A DNA stretch of 64,000 nt from Janthinobacterium sp. PC23-8 (lineage in GTDB: Bacteria; Pseudomonadota; Gammaproteobacteria; Burkholderiales; Burkholderiaceae_D), in the NCBI RefSeq assembly GCF_002250505.1, contig NZ_NJGY01000001.1:1298489-1362488 (forward strand), written 5' to 3'. Position 1 is the first letter of the stretch; each line of letters opens with the position of its first letter. The translations under genes and the position numbers were made by a program. The notes beneath the pieces are model-generated. The model did not search any database. It was not told the DNA's origin and saw only the letters and a list, made by a program, of their open reading frames with translations. This document shows positions 37,818 to 45,952 of this stretch, in pieces.

Positions 37818-39100
37818 GCGGCCGCATCTTTCGCCATCTGACGGCCAAAACCGATGCTTTCGGAAATGCCGCGGTCTTCCGGGTAGTAATACGAGGTGTC
37901 GGCTACCCACAGGCCCTGCACCGGCAAGGACACGGGCGGCAGGCGCGACAGGTAGCCAGGCTCGCAAATGGGCTGCGCATGGCGGTAACGGCTGGCGCGC
38001 ATGTCGATAAAGTCGGCGTCGCTCAAGGCGGGGTTGATCTTCTTGAAGTAACGGCGCACCTTGTCGAGGAAAGCCTGGTCCGGTTCTGCAAACTTGGGAT
38101 GCTCGCCAGGCATGTAAAACGGCACGTACACGATATGCTCGTCCATCGGACGCAGATTGGAATACTCGACCAGGCCGGGGATATCCATGTCGGGGTCATT
38201 GGTGTTGAGCCAGAAATTGTCGGTCAGGCGCTGGCGCAGCTTGACGATCACGCAGACCACCGCGATATTGTTGAGCGCGCGAAATTGCGACAACACCTGC
38301 TCAGGTAAATCCGGCATCAGGCGCGGCACATACGGCAACGGTACTGTACTGATCACCTTGTCAAACACTTCGAACTGGCCAGCCACTTCCAGGCCGCGCA
38401 CCTTGCCGTCCTCGATCAGCACCTTGCCGACGGGCGAACTGAGGCGTACCTCGCCACCATGACGCACGATATCGGCGTGCATACCCTGCAGCAGGGTCGA
38501 CGAACCGCCGTCGAGATAGCCGAGCTTCTCCTTGAACAGGCTGTAGCGCGAACGGCCAATGCGGCGGATGCGGCTCCAGATCCAGGCGGCGGACAGATTG
38601 TCCGTGTAATCATAAAACTTGTAGTCGAACAGGCGCCGCCACAGCACTTCATAGGCTTCCTTGCCAACCCAGCGGCGTATCCAGGCCACCGCATCGACAT
38701 TGTCCAGCGGCTTCCAGTCATCGCGCTTGGTCGACAAAAAGGCATGCAGGCCATAGCGGAACTTGGCCACGAAACCCAGTCCCTTGAATTTCAGCAGCGC
38801 CACCGGATTGCCCCATTCCTGCAAGCGGTCCTGGTACCAGTAGCCCATGCGGGTGGCAACCCAATGCATCTTGTCCTGCAGTCCCAGTTCGTCAAGTACC
38901 GTCAGGAAGGCATGGTCGGAGATGGCGTGAAAATGATAATAGCGTTCGATCGACAAGCCGGAAAAATCGAATGCGGCCGTCATGCCGCCGACCCGGTCGT
39001 CGGCCTCGAAGACCACCGGCGTGTGGCCGTCGCGCGCCAGCTGATACGCCACAGCCAGTCCCATCGGACCGGCTCCCAGCACTGCAATACGTTGACCCAT
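37814..39100 (-). CDS. FAD/NAD(P)-dependent oxidoreductase (amine oxidase/UGM-like fold)
   Basis: A 428-residue flavoprotein with an N-terminal dinucleotide site [21 protein letters not shown], a GG doublet in DRVGGM and a C-terminal FAD-binding ending ([30 protein letters not shown]). The fold is that of amine oxidases, phytoene desaturases and UDP-galactopyranose mutases. In sugar clusters such proteins may act as mutase or sugar oxidase; the substrate cannot be given. It starts with an ATG at 39100 (MGQRIAV) rather than ten codons earlier. Confidence 0.82.
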   Translation of the reverse strand: MGQRIAVLGAGPMGLAVAYQLARDGHTPVVFEADDRVGGMTAAFDFSGLSIERYYHFHAISDHAFLTVLDELGLQDKMHWVATRMGYWYQDRLQEWGNPVALLKFKGLGFVAKFRYGLHAFLSTKRDDWKPLDNVDAVAWIRRWVGKEAYEVLWRRLFDYKFYDYTDNLSAAWIWSRIRRIGRSRYSLFKEKLGYLDGGSSTLLQGMHADIVRHGGEVRLSSPVGKVLIEDGKVRGLEVAGQFEVFDKVISTVPLPYVPRLMPDLPEQVLSQFRALNNIAVVCVIVKLRQRLTDNFWLNTNDPDMDIPGLVEYSNLRPMDEHIVYVPFYMPGEHPKFAEPDQAFLDKVRRYFKKINPALSDADFIDMRASRYRHAQPICEPGYLSRLPPVSLPVQGLWVADTSYYYPEDRGISESIGFGRQMAKDAAA

Positions 39101-39163
39101 GTTGATACTCCACTGTGTTAATTTGAACAAAGGCGTTGACCGACGTCGCTACGCCTTCTGCTG

Positions 39164-41275
39164 CTATTCTGATTTCAGCGCCAGCGCCGACCATTCGCCC
39201 CAGCCATCGCCGTTGTCGCTGATCCGCAGCACCAGTTCACCCGATGGCAAGGCGGCGCTGTCGAGCACGAGTTGCGTCCATTCCGGCAGCACCGGCATGA
39301 CCACGCTCAACTGCGGATATCCTTCCACTGTCATCACCTGGTGTCCGGCGGTGGGCCCGGAGCGGTAAAAAAACCGGTCGCCGCGTTTGAGCCGCAGGGA
39401 AATAGTTCCCGTATCCTGGTCACCGTGGATTGAACTGCCATAGACCCGCATGCCGTCGATCTTCGATCGATGGAAATCCGCACCCAGCCATTGATTGCCC
39501 GCCAGGACGCTGGCGCTGCCCAGGCTCGCCAACTGCGGCGATGGCGCGATGGGTTGCGCGGAAAACAGCGGTGCCGACACATGGACAGGCAGGAAACATG
39601 CTGGATGCTCACCTTGCAGTACCATGTCGCCGCCCAGCGCCACAGCTTTGGCGTAGCCGGCAAAGCCGGTCTGCGTCGCCGGCGCGCCTGGCGTCGGAGC
39701 GCCGGTTGCCGCATAACCGACCACGTGGCCTGCGACGACCAGCCGCACGAAAGTGGGCGCCTGCGCACTGCCGGGCGCATGCAAGGCACCTTCGATGCGC
39801 ACATAAGCAGGATCGCCAACGACAGGAACCACGGCCGACACGCCGCCATCGCAGCGCACGCCAGACTGTGGCAAGGACTGCCCCATACGGGCCGCCACAC
39901 CCTGCAGCGGATAATGGCCGAAGATCGACAAGTCTTTTTGCACCGCCCGCGCGGCCAGCGCCAGCGCCCTTGACGGTTCCGGATAGACCTGCATGATCTG
40001 CGCCTTGTCCTGCACCCCCATCGCCAGCGCCAATGCGGCAACGCGCTTGCCGAACAAGGCCGTCTCGTTCGCCGGCTTCAAGGCCTGCACCTGCAACAGC
40101 AGCATGGCCGCGCCCAGTACGCCCAGCGCCAGCACCGACACGCCGCGCCAGGCTTTGGCGCGCTCGCGCAGCAACGGAAAATACAGCACCGCCAATGCCG
40201 CCCAGGCCATCACCGCCGGCGTGGTATACCGGCTTGAGAAGGCTTGTTCAGGCCCGAGCGACATACGCCCGCTTGCCGTCAGCACGGCCGTCATGACGAT
40301 ATACGCGATAAAAAACAGCAGCGCCAGCGCCGGACCGCGCCGCGGCGATGACAGCTCGCGCCAGAGCCGGTAGAGCGCACAGGTCACCAGCAACAGGCCG
40401 GCCACCAAGGCGAGCTGGCTGGCCCAGGAAGCGCCGCGCGCCAGGTAAAAAAATGGCCCGCCCAGGTAGCGCAAGCTGTAGGACAGCATGCCCAGCGGAT
40501 GCTCGAGCAGCACCTTGTGGATCGGTGCACGGCCGCCGATCATATTGTAGTGATAAAAGAAGACCGACAAGCCCAGTACGGTAAAAAAGGCCAGGAAGAC
40601 AATCTTGAAGCGGCCCAGGCGCACCACGATCGCATACACCAGCATCAACGGCAGGGCAAGAATACCGTTGGCCATCGCCACCATGCTGCCCAGTCCGAAC
40701 ACGGTGGCCATCATGCAATGACGCCCCGCCAGAGCGCCATATTGCGCCCGCGACAGCCAATACAAGGCGCACAGCGGCAACAACTGGGCCAGGAAAAACT
40801 GACTCTGGAAGCCCCACGTCAGGTTCTCCTGCTGCGACCATAAAAACAGCCATGCCGTCAGGAACAGCATCGCCGCCCATTCGCCGGCAGTGGCGCGGGC
40901 GGTGCCGGCGAGCTGGCGCAAGATGCGGCAAAACAGCAGCGCCGCGCAGGCCACCAGCAGGTAATTGCAGATGATCAGGAACACGCTGGTCCCGCCGAAC
41001 CATTTCAGGTCCAGCCAGAAAAGCACTTTTGCCAGCACGATGCGGTGCTCGTTCTGCTGAAACCACCAGATGCTGCTGTCGCCAGCCTGCTGGAACAGGA
41101 AGAAATCGAGATAACCGTCCCACATGTCCCAGAATGGCACCGGAGACCAGGCCAGCACGCCGCCCGCTATCGCCAGTCCCACCATGCAGATGGCAAACAG
41201 GGCGCTGGCCAGCAACAGCCAGCGGCCACCCGATACGGCCCAGGCTTTGCGCCCGCTTATGGTATCGGTAGCCAT
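39164..41275 (-). CDS. Large polytopic membrane protein, GT-C-like, with periplasmic C-terminal domain
   Basis: A 703-residue protein. The first about 430 residues hold roughly 11 hydrophobic spans; the first extracytoplasmic loop has an acidic/aromatic motif SPVPFWDMWDGYLDFF (about 44-59) and NEHRIVLAKVLFW, in the place where GT-C glycosyltransferases carry catalytic acids. The last about 260 residues are soluble and beta-rich, predicted outside the membrane, with GDRFFYRSG and a possible carbohydrate-binding-type fold. This plan resembles polyprenyl-phosphosugar-dependent arabinosyl- and mannosyltransferases, but I do not recognise the family. The ATG shares one base with the stop of the epimerase gene, so they are coupled. 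Its place among DprE-like genes supports a sugar-transfer role. Confidence 0.7.
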   Translation of the reverse strand: MATDTISGRKAWAVSGGRWLLLASALFAICMVGLAIAGGVLAWSPVPFWDMWDGYLDFFLFQQAGDSSIWWFQQNEHRIVLAKVLFWLDLKWFGGTSVFLIICNYLLVACAALLFCRILRQLAGTARATAGEWAAMLFLTAWLFLWSQQENLTWGFQSQFFLAQLLPLCALYWLSRAQYGALAGRHCMMATVFGLGSMVAMANGILALPLMLVYAIVVRLGRFKIVFLAFFTVLGLSVFFYHYNMIGGRAPIHKVLLEHPLGMLSYSLRYLGGPFFYLARGASWASQLALVAGLLLVTCALYRLWRELSSPRRGPALALLFFIAYIVMTAVLTASGRMSLGPEQAFSSRYTTPAVMAWAALAVLYFPLLRERAKAWRGVSVLALGVLGAAMLLLQVQALKPANETALFGKRVAALALAMGVQDKAQIMQVYPEPSRALALAARAVQKDLSIFGHYPLQGVAARMGQSLPQSGVRCDGGVSAVVPVVGDPAYVRIEGALHAPGSAQAPTFVRLVVAGHVVGYAATGAPTPGAPATQTGFAGYAKAVALGGDMVLQGEHPACFLPVHVSAPLFSAQPIAPSPQLASLGSASVLAGNQWLGADFHRSKIDGMRVYGSSIHGDQDTGTISLRLKRGDRFFYRSGPTAGHQVMTVEGYPQLSVVMPVLPEWTQLVLDSAALPSGELVLRISDNGDGWGEWSALALKSE

Positions 41276-42222
41276 CAGAATTCCAGAATTACTTTGTTAT
41301 AACGCGCATCGTTGAACGTTTCATCGATGGCACGGGCAAATGGGGTGTACGGCACGCCGAACATGCCGGGCCAGTCGATCACTTCGAACTCATCTTTCGC
41401 GCTCAGCGCGGCGAGCTGCTGCGTGGTAAACGGCGGATTCTTGTCGAACACCGACCACAGCCAGATCAAGCCATAAAACAGGTGATACGGAATCCTGACA
41501 ATCGGCGTGCGTGCGCCGGTGGCGCGCTTGATGGTGCGGATGATATCGATGTAGTCGACTTTTTCGTGGCCGGAAATATTGTAGATGCCGGCGCCACGGC
41601 GGTGCTCGATGCAACTGATGATGATATTGGAAAAATCGCCGACATACAGCGGCTGGCGCATGTAGCGGCCATGGCCCGGGATCGGGAACACCGGCACTTT
41701 TTTCATGAAACGCGACAACCAGCCCAGATGCTTGCGGTCGAACCAGCCAAACATCAGCGTCGGCCGCAGCACCGGGCAGGCGATGCCGCTGGCCAGCACC
41801 ATCTGCTCCTGCTCCTTCTTGCTGCGCGTATAGAAATCGTCAGCCACCGATTCCACCACCGAAGAGCTGATATGCACCAGGTAGGGCTGGCGCGGGCTGG
41901 ACTTGATCTGTTCCAGTATCAAACGCGAGGCGTCGACGTTATTGCGCACAAAGTCCTGGTAGTCGATGCCGCCAATTTGCGCCTGCAGCATGACCACCAC
42001 ATCGGCGTCAAGCACATGGCGCTGCCAGTCGCCCGGCTCGGCCAGGTCGGCATATTCGCAGACGATATCGGGCTGGACTTTTTGCAAAATCGCCAGATTG
42101 CTGCGATGCTTGTCCAACACCACCAGATTGGTATAGCCCTTGGCTTTCAGGCGCGCCACCAGGTTTTGCCCGACCAGCCCGGCACCGCCCGGAAGGACAA
42201 TTTTTTGATTGCGATGGTTCAT
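41275..42222 (-). CDS. NAD-dependent epimerase/dehydratase (extended SDR)
   Basis: A 315-residue extended short-chain dehydrogenase with the nucleotide motif LPGGAGLVGQNLVARL near the N-terminus and HISSSVVESVADDFYTRSK, where the usual active-site YxxxK appears as YTRSK. These enzymes alter nucleotide sugars or related polyols; the substrate is unknown. The ATG at 42222 is chosen over a GTG three codons earlier because GGGAG lies 10 bases upstream. Stop and next start share one base. Confidence 0.85.
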   Translation of the reverse strand: MNHRNQKIVLPGGAGLVGQNLVARLKAKGYTNLVVLDKHRSNLAILQKVQPDIVCEYADLAEPGDWQRHVLDADVVVMLQAQIGGIDYQDFVRNNVDASRLILEQIKSSPRQPYLVHISSSVVESVADDFYTRSKKEQEQMVLASGIACPVLRPTLMFGWFDRKHLGWLSRFMKKVPVFPIPGHGRYMRQPLYVGDFSNIIISCIEHRRGAGIYNISGHEKVDYIDIIRTIKRATGARTPIVRIPYHLFYGLIWLWSVFDKNPPFTTQQLAALSAKDEFEVIDWPGMFGVPYTPFARAIDETFNDARYNKVILEF

Positions 42223-42264
42223 ACGTAACACACTCCCATTATTATGCTTTAAACAGTACCGCCG

Positions 42265-43020
42265 TCAGATATCCATTTTATTAAAGACAAACCGTGGCAG
42301 GTGGCGAATCACCTGCATGATCACGGCCCATTTGCCCGGCGTATAAATGGTCTGCGCACCACGGGCGATCCCGGCCACAATCTCGCGCGCCACCTGCTCG
42401 ACCGGCGCCATCTTGCCCTGTCCCGGCAGGTGCGCCGTCATCGGCGTGGCGGTCGGTCCCGGCTTGATCAGCACCACCGTCAGGCCACTCGACGCCAGGC
42501 GGTGCTGCAGGCCTTGCGCATAGCGCGTCACGAGGCCCTTGGCGGCGCCATACACATAATTGGATTTGCGGCCACGATCACCGGCGACCGAGCCGATGAT
42601 GGCCAGTGTGCCCCGTTCGCTACGCTGCATGTGTTCGACAAACGCTTCGGCAAACAGCACCGGGGAGATGGCGTTGACCTCGAGGGCCTCGCGGCATTGC
42701 GCCAGGTTGGTCTGGCATTGAGCCTGGTCTGGCAAGGAGCCATGGGCAATCAGCACCACGTCCAGTTGCCCTTGGGCAGCCAGTTCCGCAGCCATCGCAG
42801 CGATGCCATCGGCGTCCATGAAGTCGGCCTCGCGCACGCTGATGCGCGACTGCGGGCTGCGTACCTGCAGGTCATCGGCCACCTGCTGCGTACGTTGCAC
42901 GCTGCGCCCCACCAGTGTCAGGTGCACCGTGGTGTCGCTCACCCACAGCCTGGCGCAATGCTCGGCGATGGCCGAGGTTGCTCCGATAATGACGATACGT
43001 TGTGGCTTGTTCGGCGGCAT
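42265..43020 (-). CDS. DprE2-like short-chain dehydrogenase
   Basis: A 251-residue classical SDR: the cofactor site IVIIGATSAIAEHCARLW, NVI/NAISP segment, catalytic Ser in IGSVAGDRGRKSNYVYGAAKGLV with YxxxK (YGAAK), and TPMTAHLPGQGKM. The pattern matches DprE2, which reduces the 2-keto intermediate made by DprE1 to decaprenyl-phosphoryl-D-arabinofuranose in mycobacteria. It lies 74 nt downstream of the DprE1-like gene, the same pairing and order as in Mycobacterium. The ATG at 43020 has AAGGA at 7-8 bases; ATG 43026 is too close to it. Confidence 0.85.
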   Translation of the reverse strand: MPPNKPQRIVIIGATSAIAEHCARLWVSDTTVHLTLVGRSVQRTQQVADDLQVRSPQSRISVREADFMDADGIAAMAAELAAQGQLDVVLIAHGSLPDQAQCQTNLAQCREALEVNAISPVLFAEAFVEHMQRSERGTLAIIGSVAGDRGRKSNYVYGAAKGLVTRYAQGLQHRLASSGLTVVLIKPGPTATPMTAHLPGQGKMAPVEQVAREIVAGIARGAQTIYTPGKWAVIMQVIRHLPRFVFNKMDI

Positions 43021-43094
43021 ACGCATTTCCTTGCTTAAAATTGATTGGATGTGAGTGGCAGCGCTACGCTGGCCACGCATTGATAGTGCGGATG

Positions 43095-44399
43095 CTAGCT
43101 GCCCATCAGGCGGCGCGACATGGCCGAACTGATGCCCGGATCGCGGTAAGGCAGAAACTCGGGCAGGCGCGGATAGCCGGCTTCAAACAAGGCACGCGGC
43201 ATGCGCGCATCCTTGGCAGGATACAACCTGCCGCCGGCTTCAGCCACGATACTGTCCAGCCGCGAAAACAATGCCAGCGTACCGTCTCCCCGGTTCGGGA
43301 AGTCCAGCGCCAGGGTCACCCCAGGCTGCGGAAAACTCAGCATGCCTGCCGACTGGCGCTCGCCAAAGGTCTTGAGCACGGCCAGGAACGAGCCCTCGCC
43401 GGCGCGCGCAATCGCCGCGAGCATCGCTTGCACCGCATCCTGGCCCACCGCGCGCGGCACCACGCTTTGATACTGATAAAAACCGCGCGGGCCATACATG
43501 CGGTTCCAGTCGAGCACATTATCGAGCGGATAATTAAACGTTTCGTAATGCACGGTGCGCCGGGGCACTTTCCATTTATTCAAATGATAATAGGCCGTAT
43601 TCAATACCGGCAACGACCAGCGGTTCATCAGCGACACCGGCGGCACGAATGGCATCTGATGCTTGCGGCCCGAAGGAGCGGCAGCCAGGCTTGCAGCCCC
43701 GAGCTTGCCGCGCATGAACAGGCCACGCGCGCCGCCGCCGGCCATGCAGTCGATCCAGGAGACCGTATGTTCCCACTGCGCCTCCGACTCGTCCGACAGC
43801 GCGAAAAACTGCGCGAGGTTTTCATAGGGCAGTGTTTCCGTTTCCAGCCAAGGGCCGGCAACGCGGCGCAATTGCAACTGCACCCGCATGATGACGCCGG
43901 TCAGGCCCATGCCGCCTATGGTGGCGGCCAGCCATTGCGGTAACAGGTGCGGACCGCAGTCGATCACGCTGCCATCGGTACGCAGCAATTGCAGCGCCAG
44001 CACATGGTCGCCAAACGAGCCATGCACATGGTGGTTTTTTCCATGCACGTCATTGGCGATTGCACCGCCGACGGTCACCATCTGCGTGCCTGGCGTGACC
44101 GGCAGCATCCAGCCGCGCGGCACCGCCATCTTCTGGATATCACGCAACAGGACGCCGCTTTCACAGGTCAGGCGGCCGTTAACGGGATCAAAACCGAGGA
44201 AACGATCCATGCTGGTCGTGCGCCATAGCGAACCGCCCGGGTTGAGGCAAACATCGCCATAGCTGCGTCCCATGCCATGCGCCACGCCCGGCCGGGCACC
44301 AGGCAAACCCTGCAATGCGCGCGCCGCATCGGCCAGCGCGAAGACCTCGTGCTCGTCAGCTGTCAAGCGCCCCCAGGATGACACTGTCACCATGACCAT
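43095..44399 (-). CDS. DprE1-like FAD-dependent oxidoreductase
   Basis: A 434-residue flavoprotein of the vanillyl-alcohol-oxidase/BBE class. The N-terminal FAD domain has ARPGVAHGMGRSYGDVCLNPGG and LPVTPGTQMVTVGGAIANDVHGKNHH (the GGAIANDVHGKN motif is typical of DprE1), plus GSFGDHVLALQLL. The C-terminal half has YYHLNKWK, the DNVLDWNRMYGPRGFYQYQ segment and SFPQPGVTLALDFPNRG, as in DprE1. In mycobacteria this enzyme oxidises decaprenyl-phosphoryl-ribose at C2. The start overlaps the UbiA-HAD gene by 13 nt. Function here is inferred from the family and from the neighbouring DprE2-like and UbiA-like genes. Confidence 0.87.
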   Translation of the reverse strand: MVMVTVSSWGRLTADEHEVFALADAARALQGLPGARPGVAHGMGRSYGDVCLNPGGSLWRTTSMDRFLGFDPVNGRLTCESGVLLRDIQKMAVPRGWMLPVTPGTQMVTVGGAIANDVHGKNHHVHGSFGDHVLALQLLRTDGSVIDCGPHLLPQWLAATIGGMGLTGVIMRVQLQLRRVAGPWLETETLPYENLAQFFALSDESEAQWEHTVSWIDCMAGGGARGLFMRGKLGAASLAAAPSGRKHQMPFVPPVSLMNRWSLPVLNTAYYHLNKWKVPRRTVHYETFNYPLDNVLDWNRMYGPRGFYQYQSVVPRAVGQDAVQAMLAAIARAGEGSFLAVLKTFGERQSAGMLSFPQPGVTLALDFPNRGDGTLALFSRLDSIVAEAGGRLYPAKDARMPRALFEAGYPRLPEFLPYRDPGISSAMSRRLMGS

Positions 44400-45820
44400 C
44401 CGACGGTGCCGCTCACCAGCACCAGCGCGAACACCAGGCCGGCCACGATGCTGACCTTGTCCTTGACAGCGAATACCAGCGGGTCGTCATGCATGTCGCC
44501 GCGGTGCGCCCGCAGCCAGATCCAGCTGACCCAGAACAGCATCACCGGCACCGCCCCCCATACAAACTCGGGCGTACGGTACAGCTGCAACACCGCCGCG
44601 CTGTTCAGGTACAAGGCCAGCACGACCACCGAGGCGTAACCGGAAGTAATGCCCAGCATTTGAATCAGGGGCGCATCACTGGTCAGATAACCACGGCCGT
44701 GCACTTTTTCTTTGCCACTGAGCATCTGTACCTGCAACTCCGCATAGCGCTTCACAAACGCCAGCGACAAGAACAGGAATACGGAAAAAGCCAGCAGCCA
44801 GAATGACAAGGGCATCTCGGCCGCAGCCGCGCCGGCAATGATGCGCAGCGTATACAAAATGGCCAGGGTCACGCAGTCGACCAGCACCAGGCGTTTCAAG
44901 CCCCACGAATAGATGCAGGTGAGCAGGAAGTAGACGACCATGCAGGCCAGGAACGCGCTGCCGACATAGTTGGCCAACAAGATGCTCACGGCCAGCAGTA
45001 CCGGCGCGAGCAGCACCCCCATCCAGGCGGGCACCACGCCAGAGGCAAACGGCCGCGTGCATTTGCGCGGATGCTGACGGTCGCTCTCCAGGTCCAGCAG
45101 GTCGTTGGCGATATAGACGGACGAAGCACACAGGCTGAAGGCGACAAAGGCCAGCGTCAACATCAGCAAGGTATCGATTTCGCTCAGCAGATGAGCTGCC
45201 ACCAGCGGCACGAACAGCAGCAGGTTCTTCATCCACTGGTGGACCCGCAGGACGCGGCGCCATGCGCTCAGGCCGGCGGCAGGGGCGGCGAACACGCGCT
45301 CGACCTCGCACTGCGCAGCCGCCTTCGTGGCCAGGTCGGCCGAAGCATTCACCACCACCGCCCGCCGCGCCCGCTCCCATACCGCCAGGTCGGCATATGA
45401 ATTGCCCGCGTAATCAAAACCGGCGCGTCCAAAGCGCTGCTCCAGGGCCGCAGCCTTGTTCTGCCCGGCCAGATTAACCACGCCATCGCTGGCCATCACG
45501 GTATCGAAGATATCGAGGTGCGCCGCAACTGCGTTGGCGATCGACATATCGGACGCGGTGCACAGGACCAATTGCCGTCCCTGTGCCTTTTGCAGTTTCA
45601 GCCAGGCCAGCAAGTCTGGCGCATACGGCAGCGAACTGGCATCGACACTGGCGCCTTGTGCCAATCGCTGCTTGAGGACAGCCTTGCCCTGAGACAGCCA
45701 GTAAGGAATGCGCACGGCATCCCATGGCCTGTCGCGCAAGGTGCGCAAGGCCGATTCATGCAGCATGTCGGTACGGATCAAAGTCCCGTCGAGATCAACG
45801 ACCAGTGGCAGCAAACTCAA
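44387..45820 (-). CDS. HAD phosphatase-UbiA prenyltransferase fusion (DPPR synthase-like)
   Basis: About 477 residues. The N-terminal part (about 1-190) is a HAD hydrolase with VVDLDGTLIRTD and CTASDMSIA; the C-terminal part (about 205-477) is a polytopic UbiA enzyme with YIANDLLDLESDRQHPRKC..RPFASG, the form of the NDxxD motif seen in decaprenyl-phosphate phosphoribosyltransferase (Rv3806c). The expected chemistry is transfer of phosphoribose from PRPP to polyprenyl phosphate, then removal of the 5-phosphate by the HAD domain, which would replace a separate phosphatase. The start is probably TTG at 45820, since AAGGG lies 7 bases upstream; TTG 45835 is the alternative. Its product would feed DprE1 and DprE2. 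Confidence 0.85.
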   Translation of the reverse strand: MSLLPLVVDLDGTLIRTDMLHESALRTLRDRPWDAVRIPYWLSQGKAVLKQRLAQGASVDASSLPYAPDLLAWLKLQKAQGRQLVLCTASDMSIANAVAAHLDIFDTVMASDGVVNLAGQNKAAALEQRFGRAGFDYAGNSYADLAVWERARRAVVVNASADLATKAAAQCEVERVFAAPAAGLSAWRRVLRVHQWMKNLLLFVPLVAAHLLSEIDTLLMLTLAFVAFSLCASSVYIANDLLDLESDRQHPRKCTRPFASGVVPAWMGVLLAPVLLAVSILLANYVGSAFLACMVVYFLLTCIYSWGLKRLVLVDCVTLAILYTLRIIAGAAAAEMPLSFWLLAFSVFLFLSLAFVKRYAELQVQMLSGKEKVHGRGYLTSDAPLIQMLGITSGYASVVVLALYLNSAAVLQLYRTPEFVWGAVPVMLFWVSWIWLRAHRGDMHDDPLVFAVKDKVSIVAGLVFALVLVSGTVGWSW

Positions 45821-45952
45821 AATAAAACCCTTCAAAAGTAAACATCCAGGACAACAGCATTTTTAAAATATGCCGTACCCGGCTTTGCCGGCACCTGTGC
45901 GAACGTCTTCATGGGCAGGGCCGGAGCGTCGGCCACCCTGCCCTGCGCCAGG

